Of a stretch of 64,000 bases of DNA, positions 51,390-59,457 are shown in pieces. The stretch spans positions 434,001-498,000 of the forward strand of contig CBDFML010000011.1 of assembly GCA_965249645.1 (NCBI GenBank), in the 5' to 3' direction. The notes beneath the pieces were generated by a model. It had not been told where the DNA came from. It saw only the letters and a list, made by a program, of their open reading frames with translations, and did not search any database. Numbering within the stretch: the first letter of the stretch is position 1; each line of letters starts with the position of its first letter. The position numbers were made by a program, and so were the translations under genes. This DNA is from CAVOEB01 sp965249645 (GTDB lineage: Bacteria > Pseudomonadota > Alphaproteobacteria > UBA828 > JAPUJA01).

Positions 51390-52798
51390 CACAAAAACCT
51401 CTTGCGCGCAGCCGCCACGGCCTCGCGCACCCGCGCGGGAGCGGTGCCGCCGACGCTGGTCCGGCTTGCCACCGAGCGCTCCGGCCCGAGCACGGCAAAC
51501 ACCCCATCCGTAATTCGGGGCTCAATCGATTGCAGTGTCGCGAGGCTGAGCGCGTCGAGCTCCAGCCGGTCTGCTTCCGCCAGGCTGACGATGCGACCGA
51601 CCACGCCGTGGGCCTCGCGGAACGGCATGTCGAGCTCGCGCACCAGCCAGTCCGCAAGGTCCGTCGCCGTCGAATAGCCCGCACCCGCCCGTGCGGCCAT
51701 GGCCTCGGCTTCGACCGTCATGTCGGCGATCATGCCGGTGCCGGCCTTCAGACACAGCGCCAACGAATCGACGGCGTCGAACACCGGCTCCTTGTCCTCC
51801 TGCATGTCCTTTGCGTAGGACAGTGCAAGTCCCTTGAGCGTGATAAGCAGCGCAGTGAGATCGCCGATGATCCGCCCGCTCTTGCCCCGCACCAGTTCGG
51901 CGGCGTCGGGGTTGCGCTTCTGGGGCATGATCGAGCTGCCCGTGGTGAACGCGTCCGAGAGTCGGATATAGCCGAACTCGACGCTCGACCAAACGACCAG
52001 CTCCTCGGCCAGGCGCGAGAGATGCACGGCGCAGATCGCGAACGCCGCCATCGCCTCCAATGCGAAATCCCGGTCCGAGACCGAATCGAGTGAATTCGCC
52101 GTCGGCCGGTCGAAGCCTAGCGCCGCCGCCGTGGCCTCCCGGTCGATAGGAAACGAGGTCCCCGCCAGCGCGCCGGCGCCCAGCGGGCATTCGTTGAGCC
52201 GGATCCGTGCGTCCGCAAACCGTCCTCGGTCTCGACCCAGCATCTCGACATAGGCCAGCAGGTGATGGCCCAGCGTCACCGGCTGGGCCGACTGCAGGTG
52301 GGTATATCCCGGCATGATGGTGTCAGCACAGCTCTCGGCCTTCTCGATCAAGGCGGCCTGGAGCGCCTGCGCGTCGGCGTCGAGGACGTCGAGCGCGTCG
52401 CGCACCCACATCCTAAAGTCGGTCGCCACCTGGTCGTTGCGCGATCGCGCCGTGTGCAGCCGTCCCGCGGGCGCGCCGATCAGTTCGGCCAGGCGCGCCT
52501 CGATGTTCATGTGAATATCCTCGAGCCGGGTCGAGAAAGCGAACGCGCCGGCTTCGATCTCGCCCTTGATCCGGGCCAGCCCGTCCTCGATAGCGGTGCC
52601 GTCCTCGGCGCTGATGATGCCTTGCGCGACGAGCATGCGGCAGTGCGCCGTCGAGCCTTCGATGTCGACGGCGTAAAGCCGCGCGTCCACGTCGATCGAC
52701 GCGTTGATCCGTTCCATGATGTCGGCCAACCCGTCGTCGAAACGGCTGCGCAGCAGGTCGCTGGGGCCGCCCGTGGGGGTGGTGCTCTTGGCGCTCAT
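51389..52798 (-). CDS. argH: Argininosuccinate lyase
   Basis: A 469-aa fumarase/aspartase-superfamily enzyme. HTARSRNDQVATDFRMWVRD, the catalytic region MPGYTHLQSAQPVTLGHH, and the signature GSSIMPQKRNPD are well preserved. It cleaves argininosuccinate to arginine and fumarate. It is the first gene of the argH-lptM-lysA operon; its stop overlaps the lipoprotein start. Confidence 0.95.
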   Translation of the reverse strand: MSAKSTTPTGGPSDLLRSRFDDGLADIMERINASIDVDARLYAVDIEGSTAHCRMLVAQGIISAEDGTAIEDGLARIKGEIEAGAFAFSTRLEDIHMNIEARLAELIGAPAGRLHTARSRNDQVATDFRMWVRDALDVLDADAQALQAALIEKAESCADTIMPGYTHLQSAQPVTLGHHLLAYVEMLGRDRGRFADARIRLNECPLGAGALAGTSFPIDREATAAALGFDRPTANSLDSVSDRDFALEAMAAFAICAVHLSRLAEELVVWSSVEFGYIRLSDAFTTGSSIMPQKRNPDAAELVRGKSGRIIGDLTALLITLKGLALSYAKDMQEDKEPVFDAVDSLALCLKAGTGMIADMTVEAEAMAARAGAGYSTATDLADWLVRELDMPFREAHGVVGRIVSLAEADRLELDALSLATLQSIEPRITDGVFAVLGPERSVASRTSVGGTAPARVREAVAAARKRFL

Positions 52799-52902
52799 CG
52801 CGCGCCTCCCGATTCAAGGATGTCAGGCTGCTGTTGCATCGGCATGCCGGGCCGCTCCGAGGCAGGCTCCACTATGCCGGTTTTTGCCGGGCGATCAAGA
52901 TT

Positions 52903-52921
52903 CGGCCCGCCGGTCGGGCCG
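52903..52921. terminator. Inverted repeat downstream of hbd
   Basis: CGGCCCG (52903-52909) and CGGGCCG (52915-52921) form a seven-base stem with a five-base loop, just after the hbd stop on the minus strand. No clear U-tract follows, so its role as a terminator is uncertain. Confidence 0.3.
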
Positions 52922-52927
52922 TGGCCG

Positions 52928-53803
52928 TCATCGGGTCGGGATCGGCGTGTCGCCTGCGTAATCGTAGAACCCGCGCTTCGATTTGCGCCCCAGCCAGCCA
53001 GCCTCGACATACTTCACGAGCAGCGGACAGGGCCGGTATTTCGAATCCGCGAGGCCCTCGTAGAGCACCTGCATGACCGCGAGGCAGGTGTCCAGCCCAA
53101 TGAAGTCGGCGAGCTCGAGCGGCCCCATGGGATGGCGCGCACCTAGCTTCATCGCCGTGTCGATCGATTCCACCGTGCCCACGCCTTCATAGAGCGCGTA
53201 AATAGCCTCGTTGATCATCGGCAGCAGGATGCGGTTCACGATGAAGGCGGGAAAATCCTCTGCGGGCGCCGCGGTCTTGCCCAGGTCGTGGACGAGCCGC
53301 TTCGCCGTCTCGTAAGTTTCCTCGCCCGTTGCGATGCCCCGGATCAGTTCGACCAGGTCCATCATCGGTACCGGGTTCATAAAATGCATGCCGATAAATT
53401 GCTCCGGCCGGTCCGTCGAGGCCGCAAGCCGGGTCACCGAGATCGACGAGGTGTTGGTGGCCAACAGCGCCTCGGGCTTCAGCTTGCCCGCGAGTTTGCC
53501 GAATATTTCCTTCTTCAGCGCCTCGTCCTCGGTAGTCGATTCGACAACCAGGTCCGACTTGAAGAGATCGGCGAGCTTCGTCGTCGGTTTGATCCGCGCC
53601 AGCGTCGACTTTTTCACCGCCGCCGTGATCGCGCCCTTTGCCACTTGCCGGCCCAGATTGAACGCGATGGTCTTCATCGCTTTGTCGAGCTGCTCCTTCG
53701 AGACGTCCTGGAGCGCCACGCTGTACCCGGCCAAGCCGAAGATATGAGCAATACCGTTGCCCATTTGCCCGGCGCCGATAACTCCGATCTTCTTGATCGC
53801 CAC
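52928..53803 (-). CDS. hbd: 3-hydroxybutyryl-CoA dehydrogenase
   Basis: A 291-aa enzyme. The NAD-binding GAGQMGNGIAHIF (residues 10-22), VVESTTEDEALKKEIF, ATNTSSISVTRLA, the catalytic histidine in GMHFMNPVPMMDLVE and ADFIGLDTCLAVMQVLYE are as in Hbd/PaaH/FadB2. It interconverts (S)-3-hydroxybutyryl-CoA and acetoacetyl-CoA. It lies 18 bases downstream of etfA and is probably part of an etfB-etfA-hbd operon, common in alphaproteobacteria, feeding C4-CoA metabolism together with PhaB and Ccr. Confidence 0.93.
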   Translation of the reverse strand: MAIKKIGVIGAGQMGNGIAHIFGLAGYSVALQDVSKEQLDKAMKTIAFNLGRQVAKGAITAAVKKSTLARIKPTTKLADLFKSDLVVESTTEDEALKKEIFGKLAGKLKPEALLATNTSSISVTRLAASTDRPEQFIGMHFMNPVPMMDLVELIRGIATGEETYETAKRLVHDLGKTAAPAEDFPAFIVNRILLPMINEAIYALYEGVGTVESIDTAMKLGARHPMGPLELADFIGLDTCLAVMQVLYEGLADSKYRPCPLLVKYVEAGWLGRKSKRGFYDYAGDTPIPTR

Positions 53804-53821
53804 GTGCCCGCCCTTTCGTGT

Positions 53822-54769
53822 TTACGCCGTACCCTGCTTCTTGAGTTCCTCGGCCAAGGCCGGAACCGCCTGAAACAGATCGGCGACGAGGCCGTAATCG
53901 GCGACCTGGAAGATCGGCGCGTCCTCGTCCTTGTTGATGGCCACGATCACCTTGCTGTCTTTCATGCCGGCCAGATGCTGGATCGCGCCGGAAATACCCA
54001 CCGCAATATAGCAGTCGGGTGCGACCACCTTGCCGGTTTGGCCGACCTGGTAGTCGTTCGGCACGAAGCCCGCATCGACCGCCGCGCGCGACGCGCCGAC
54101 GGCGGCGCCGAGCAGGTCCGCAATCTCTTCCAGCAGGGCGAAGTTATCGCCGCTCTGCATTCCCCGTCCGCCAGAGATCACGATCCGTGCGCTGGTCAGT
54201 TCGGGCCGTTCGCTCGACGAGAGTGCCTGACCCACGAAGCTCGACAGCCCGGCGTCGCTGGCACCCTCGACCGCGCTGAGCGAAGCCGAGCCGCCCTCCG
54301 CGGCGGCCGCCTCGAAGGCGGTGGCGCGTACGGTGGCAAGCTTGACCGCGTCGCTCGTCTGGACCGTCGCCATGGCATTGCCCGCATAGATCGGGCGCAC
54401 GAACGTATCCGCCGAGACCACCTCGGTGATGTCCGAAATCTGTTGTACATCGAGAAGCGCTGCGGCGCGCGGCATGACGTTGCGCCCGAACGTGGTGTGG
54501 GTCGCGAGCGTGTGCAAATAATCGGGTGCGAGCTTGGCGATCAGGGGCGCCACGTTCTCCGCCAGCCCGTGGGCGAGCGAGGGGTCGTCGGCGTGCAGCA
54601 CGGCCGCCACGCCTGCGACCTTGGCGGCGGCGTCCGCAACCGCGCCCGAGCCGCTGCCCGCGACCAGCACCGTGACATCTCCGTCCAGCGCCTGAGCAGC
54701 GGTGACCGCGTGCAGCGTCGCCGCATTGAGCGCAGCGTTGTCGTGCTCCGCTATGACCAGAACTCCCAT
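53822..54769 (-). CDS. etfA: Electron transfer flavoprotein alpha subunit
   Basis: A 315-aa EtfA. The C-terminal FAD domain has SGGRGMQSGDNFALLEEIAD, FVPNDYQVGQTGKVVAPDCY and VGISGAIQHLAGMKDSKVIV, all diagnostic. The N-terminal domain begins MGVLVIAEHDNAALN. ETF takes electrons from acyl-CoA dehydrogenases, probably including the Mcd encoded at 59.5 kb, and passes them to ETF-ubiquinone oxidoreductase. Its start overlaps the etfB stop (TGATG). Confidence 0.95.
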   Translation of the reverse strand: MGVLVIAEHDNAALNAATLHAVTAAQALDGDVTVLVAGSGSGAVADAAAKVAGVAAVLHADDPSLAHGLAENVAPLIAKLAPDYLHTLATHTTFGRNVMPRAAALLDVQQISDITEVVSADTFVRPIYAGNAMATVQTSDAVKLATVRATAFEAAAAEGGSASLSAVEGASDAGLSSFVGQALSSSERPELTSARIVISGGRGMQSGDNFALLEEIADLLGAAVGASRAAVDAGFVPNDYQVGQTGKVVAPDCYIAVGISGAIQHLAGMKDSKVIVAINKDEDAPIFQVADYGLVADLFQAVPALAEELKKQGTA

Positions 54770-55518
54770 CAGATCACCTTCGCTTCGTTCTTGAGTTTGT
54801 CCACGAGCTCGCCGACATCGGCCACTTTCACGCCGGCATCGCGGGCCGGCGGGTCCTCGACCTTGACCACCGTGAGGCGCGCGCCCACGTCGACGCCGAG
54901 ATCGCCGGGCGACATCGAATCAAGAGGCTTCTTCTTCGCCTTCATGATGTTGGGCAACGAGGCGTAGCGCGGCTCGTTAAGCCGCAGGTCGGTGGTCACG
55001 ATCGCCGGCAGGGTAAGCTTGATCGTCTCCAGCCCGCCATCGACCTCGCGGGTTGCGCTCAGCCCTCCGTCGGCCAGTTCCAGCTTGGACACGAAGGTGG
55101 CCTGCGGCCAGCCAAGCAACGCCGCCAGCATCTGGCCGGTCTGGCTCGAATCGTCGTCGATCGCCTGCTTGCCCAGGATCACGAGGCCGGGCTGCTCCTT
55201 GTCGACAATCGCCTTGAACAGCTTGGCCACGGCGAGCGGCTCGATGTCCTGCTCGGTCTCGACATGGATGCCCCGGTCCGCGCCCATGGCGAGCGCGGTG
55301 CGGATGGTCTCCTGCGCCTGGGTCACCCCGATCGAGACGGCGACGATCTCCTCGGCCGTGCCCGCTTCCTTCATGCGCACGGCTTCCTCGACGCAAATCT
55401 CGTCGAACGGGTTCATCGACATCTTGACGTTCGCGAGCTCGACGCCCGTCTGGTCGGCCTTGACCCGGACCTTGACGTTGTAATCAATCACGCGCTTGAC
55501 AGCGACGAGAACCTTCAT
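54769..55518 (-). CDS. etfB: Electron transfer flavoprotein beta subunit
   Basis: A 249-aa EtfB: MKVLVAVKRVIDYNVKVRVK at the start, MSMNPFDEICVEEAVRMKE, GKQAIDDDSSQTGQMLAALLGWPQA (in part) and VTTDLRLNEPRYASLPNIMKAKKKPL, which includes the AMP-binding and recognition-loop residues. It pairs with EtfA. It is the first gene of the etfBA-hbd set; the 310 bases upstream contain the defence-island start and no obvious gene. Confidence 0.95.
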   Translation of the reverse strand: MKVLVAVKRVIDYNVKVRVKADQTGVELANVKMSMNPFDEICVEEAVRMKEAGTAEEIVAVSIGVTQAQETIRTALAMGADRGIHVETEQDIEPLAVAKLFKAIVDKEQPGLVILGKQAIDDDSSQTGQMLAALLGWPQATFVSKLELADGGLSATREVDGGLETIKLTLPAIVTTDLRLNEPRYASLPNIMKAKKKPLDSMSPGDLGVDVGARLTVVKVEDPPARDAGVKVADVGELVDKLKNEAKVI

Positions 55519-55759
55519 GGCGCTTCCAGTCCCGAAGTGGTGGTCGTTCGGTTCGCGAGACGGTCCCGGCGGGTCGCCTGGCCCCTTGCCCTCAAGCCCC
55601 CTGGGGGCGCGGGCGATTTCGCAGGCGCAACATAAGTCGCGCTCTGCGGGCTGTCAACGAAGCTCGGGCCAGTGTTTTACGTTTTGAGTTGACAGGGGCA
55701 GGTGGAATTAAAAACCATCCGCTGACGACCCAGAGCGAACATTCGGCACGCGTCTCAGA

Positions 55760-55789
55760 TAGACAGTCTCAATGGCAGCGCGGTATAAA
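55760..55789 (+). promoter_or_regulatory. Putative promoter of the SIR2-STAND gene
   Basis: TAGACA (55760-55765) and TATAAA (55784-55789) are separated by 18 bases, 39 bases upstream of the ATG at 55828. This is close to the point where the sequence becomes AT-rich. Confidence 0.4.
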
Positions 55790-55931
55790 TTTCCTCGATC
55801 GCAGCATAAAGATAGCTTGGTGGCGAAATGGCATTTGAAAATATTACTTCAGACCAACATGCAGCTTTCATCGCATCCCTCAAGTTCGGTCACTACAACC
55901 TGCTGCTTGGGGCTGGCGGGAGTATGGATTA

Positions 55932-56762
55932 GGGTGTGGACTCAATTGATCCATAGTCTTATCGCGAAGATGTGGATCATGGCGAGGAAGTTGCGGCTGA
56001 GTTTTTCGAAGCGTGTTGCGAGCCTTCGCATGTCTTTCATGGTGCAGAAGAAGCGCTCGATGATGTTGCGCATTTTGTAAAGACCGACGTCATGGGAGAT
56101 GGGCTCTTTGGCGTTGCTCTTTGATGGAATGACCGCCAGAGCCCCGTCATCGTCAATGAGCTGGCGGATGGCGCGTGAGCCGTAAGCCTTGTCGGCGACG
56201 ACGGCAAGCGGCGCTCCGGCGCCTTCGAGAAGATCCGGCAGGACTTGACCGTCATGAACCTGACCGCCGGTGATGACAAAGCGCCGGGGACGACCGTGTT
56301 CATCGACTACGGCGTGAACCTTGCTTGTGCGGCCGCCGCGTGAGCGGCCGATATCCTGCGCCAGTTCCCCCCTTTTGCGCCGGCTGCCGCGCGGTGAGCC
56401 TTGACGATGGATGAGTCGATGAAGAACAGGCTGTCGCCGGAGTGTTCGGCAAGCCCATCGAAGATCGCCTTCCATATGCCGCGCCGTGCCCAGCGCGCAT
56501 AGCGGTTGTAGATGGTGGTGCGCGGGCCGTAGCGCTCGGGCAGGTCGCGCCACGGGGCGCCGGTGCGCAGAATATAGAAAATTCCGTTCAAAACACGCCG
56601 ATCGTCCATACGCTTCGGACCACGTCCGCCCTTGGGCAAAAGCGGCTCGATCACCGCCCATTCTTCGTCTGACAAATCAAAGCGCATGATCAAACTCCTT
56701 TCCAAGAAGCTTGAATCACACTTCCACACTATGAATCAATAGGTTAAATTGGGTTCAGAACC
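55932..56762 (-). mobile_element. IS5-family (IS427-like) insertion sequence, copy 2, 831 bp
   Basis: Same length and same genes as the copy at 10513-11343, in reverse orientation. The right end reads inward as GGTTCTGAACCCAATT, one base different from copy 1, and another difference is A56728. Flanks read TTA before and TAA after, consistent with a TA target. It interrupts the SIR2 domain of the defence-type gene. The joined host frame is restored exactly only if TA on the left and TAA on the right are also removed; with one TA kept, a TAA stop appears at the junction. Confidence 0.92.
55942..56687 (-). CDS. IS5-family transposase, two frames joined by -1 frameshift (copy 2)
   Basis: The predicted products are identical to those of copy 1. 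OrfA (56687-56307) gives the N-terminal domain and first catalytic aspartate, and orfB, in the -1 frame, ends at 55942 with the remaining D and E. The slippery AAAAGGGGGG equivalent lies at 56376-56367 on the minus strand. A T instead of C just upstream (opposite A56728) creates an extra in-frame GTG, but the ATG with AAGGAG remains the likely start. No defects are seen, so this copy also appears competent. Confidence 0.88.
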
Positions 56763-59174
56763 TAATCGAATGCGAGAGGCAATTTGCCGAGTGGCACGGC
56801 CTTTAAAGAAGAATTATGCGAACTAAAAGGGGCCAATGTAAATGCGAGTCTTCAAAAGGTTTTCGCATTGTTAGACGCGTCGGAGATCAAGAAATACGTC
56901 ACTGAAAGATTTGTGAATTGCACCCCTGGCCCAAGTCTACTCAGCCTCTCTTCTTTTATTTGGAAGAGAGCATTTACTTTTAATATTGACGACGCAGTAG
57001 AGGCCGCTTACGACAAACTGGGGGCAAAACAGAATCTAATTTCTATCAATTTTGACGATGAATACAAGGATGCGGGGACGCTATCCGAGTTGCTCCTCGT
57101 GCATCTGCATGGATTCGTCAAATTTCCGGGCCGCGGTTACGTATTTTCTCGTGAAGAATACCTCCAGCAAATAATGAAAATAAATCCTTGGTTAACTGTC
57201 CTTGCCCAATACATAAATACCGAGCCATTTATTATTGCTGGCTCGTCCTTGGATGAAGTTGATCTCGATTACTACCTCGCCCACCGAGGCGCCACATCCG
57301 GTCGCGACGACCGTGGCCCATCGATATTGATAGAACCTTCTCCTGACAACATCACAAGAAACGAATGTAAACGGCGTAATCTAATACTCTTTGAAGGCGA
57401 CCTCACAGAATTTTTCAACTTCTGCAACGACGTTGCTCCGAATAGACCAACACCGTATGAATTGATCCCAACTGAGGCACAAAGGATTATCCCCGACGTT
57501 GTCACTAAGGAAGCGTCATTAGCCTTTTGGGCAGATTTTGAACTGGTTCCCGGTACAGCGAAACAGTCTACGGCTGCGTCTCCGTTTATGTATGGCCGTT
57601 CCCCGAATTGGACGGATTTAGCATCGGGTTTTGACATCTCAAGGATTGTTTCTGGGGCGATAATTGCTGATATCGAAAGACGCCTGAACGAAACAGACGA
57701 GGACTGTCGATTGGTTCTTTTGATGGAGGGCACTGGAACGGGAAAAACAACGGTACTCCGTAGATGTTCGTTCGAATTCGCTCAACGCGGAATCAGAACC
57801 TTGTGTAGTACCGCGTTGAGTCGCTTGGAACCGGCCAGAACAGCCGACATTATTGATCTTATTGATGATCCCCTAGTCATAGTGGTAGACAACTTTGCGG
57901 ACCAAGTTCCCGCGTTCAGTGACATTCTAGATCGGCTAGAAAAGAAAGACGTTGTCATCTTGGCAGCAGAAAGAACATACCGAAATCGTTACGTAAGATA
58001 GGTACTTTCTGGGATTCAACGCGAGGAATTTGGCAATTTAGGCCTTCGTCAAATTGATGTGAGTCACTTAATCGAAAAATACGTGCAGTTTGGCCTCGTA
58101 GGGTCACAAATCGCAATTTCAAATAAGAAGAAATTCGCCAAAAAACTGAAAGGCGATCCAATCGCAGTGGCGTGCTGCCGGATACTAAACGACTTTCGGC
58201 CCCTTGATCGAATCATTGACGAAGTATTAGACGATTGTAATTCTGAACAAAAAAATAGATATCTGATCGCGGCATTGGCGCAGCATTGTTTTAGAGGCGG
58301 CGTTCGCTACTCAGTCCTAGCTAAAGCGACAGGAAATAATGGCTTAAAGGATCAAATAAACAAAGATCATCCCTTGCCACTGGCATTTTTCAATGACCGA
58401 TCAAATTCGTTCGTCGTTCCCCAGAATTCAACTCTTGCTGATCGTATCCTTAGGCTGACGTCAGATAATGATAGAGAAAGACTGTTCAAAGTCTTCGTTG
58501 CTTTGGCGAATGAGATCGCGCCGCGCGTGAATCGTCATGCGATAAAGCACCGAGCCCCGGAGGCGCGATTGGCCGGGCGTCTCTTCGATTTTGATGCAGT
58601 CACGGAAGCCCTTCTGCATGATCGCGCTCTGGAATTCTATGTCGCGACGCAGGCAGCTTGGCAATGGAATTCAAGGTACTGGGAACAGGTCGCTTTGCTA
58701 AAACTGTCCCTGTACCACCAAGCAACAGACACGCAAGAGGGTTTAGAGGCGCTGGATATGGCGGTTCGGCACGCTCGGCACGCTGTTTCGATCGAATTCC
58801 ATCCCCTTCCACTGACCACATTGGGGAAGATATTACTTGCGCAAATGACCGTTGACGGTATTTCACTTACATCGACATATGGAGAAGCATTCGAAAAACT
58901 CAGTGAAGCAATTAGGTTGGAGAGAAGTTGGAAGCGAAGGGCCGTGCAGCCGTACATTTCCCTGTTTAGGGGTTCTATAGATTTCCTTAATCATGGGGGA
59001 ACTCTGTCAGGCGGCCAAATTGAATCGCTTCGAAATCTGATAGCTGAAGCCGACCAGATTTTGGTGTTGAATTTCCTCGAGATGAAGAGGTGCAGGAGGT
59101 CGTCGGTGCTCTTCAGGCGAACCTTAATTAGGGTCAGTTATCATTATTGCGAGAGCGATAATCATCGAATTTAG

Positions 59175-59250
59175 AGAGAAACGGGAATGTCTCCTTTTTG
59201 GCTATAAGCGGACGTTCACGAAGCTGGAGCACGCGCAGCGCGCCTGCGCC
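59175..59250. other. Short junction after the AT-rich island
   Basis: This stretch marks the return from AT-rich island sequence to the GC-rich background. It contains a small palindromic GCGCAGCGCGCC-type segment near 59231-59245 just downstream of the HIG1-type gene on the minus strand. No gene was seen. Confidence 0.35.
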
Positions 59251-59436
59251 CTAATCCTTGACCACAAACACCAGGATCACGAGCAGAATAATGGCGAGCG
59301 CCTGCAGCCCCATCCGCCAGCGCATGAACAGGTTGGAATGTTTGCCGCCCCGCCACATGGAGACGATTCCCGCGGCCAGGACGACGAGGACGGCGCCCAT
59401 CAGGATGAAGATGATGATTTCGAGCACGCCGCTCAT
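59251..59436 (-). CDS. HIG1-domain twin-transmembrane protein, 61 aa
   Basis: A small membrane protein with two helices (LEIIIFILMGAVLVVLAAGIV and LQALAIILLVILVFVV) joined by a basic loop, SMWRGGKHSNLFMRWRMG. The loop matches the hypoxia-induced protein (HIG_1_N) signature, seen in alphaproteobacterial homologues of the mitochondrial respirasome factors Rcf1/HIGD. The gene is 21 bases downstream of mcd and may be cotranscribed. A role in respiratory complex stability is possible but unproved here. Confidence 0.8.
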   Translation of the reverse strand: MSGVLEIIIFILMGAVLVVLAAGIVSMWRGGKHSNLFMRWRMGLQALAIILLVILVFVVKD

Positions 59437-59457
59437 GGCGCCGCTCCTTTCAAGCTC

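Larger units (their letters stand above)
55828..59174 (+). pseudogene. SIR2-STAND NTPase defence-type gene, broken by IS and stop
   Basis: A gene of about 835 codons, split by the IS5-family element at 55932-56762 after codon 34. The 5' part (MAFENITSDQHAAFIASLKF..NLLLGAGGSMD) joins the 3' part (SNARGNLPSGTAF) into a typical SIR2 NAD-binding GAGxS motif. The SIR2 domain continues with FNIDD (Asn near residue 107), catalytic HLHG (His149) and GSSLDEVDLDYYL. Then comes a P-loop NTPase with Walker A GTGTGKTT (about 356-363) and Walker B VIVVDN (about 405-410), and a helical, TPR-like C-terminus. An in-frame TAG at 57999-58001 (about codon 446) interrupts it, and a GA duplication near 59079-59082 may have shifted the last 30 codons. 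SIR2-STAND proteins are known antiphage NADases; this copy is inactive. Confidence 0.82.
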
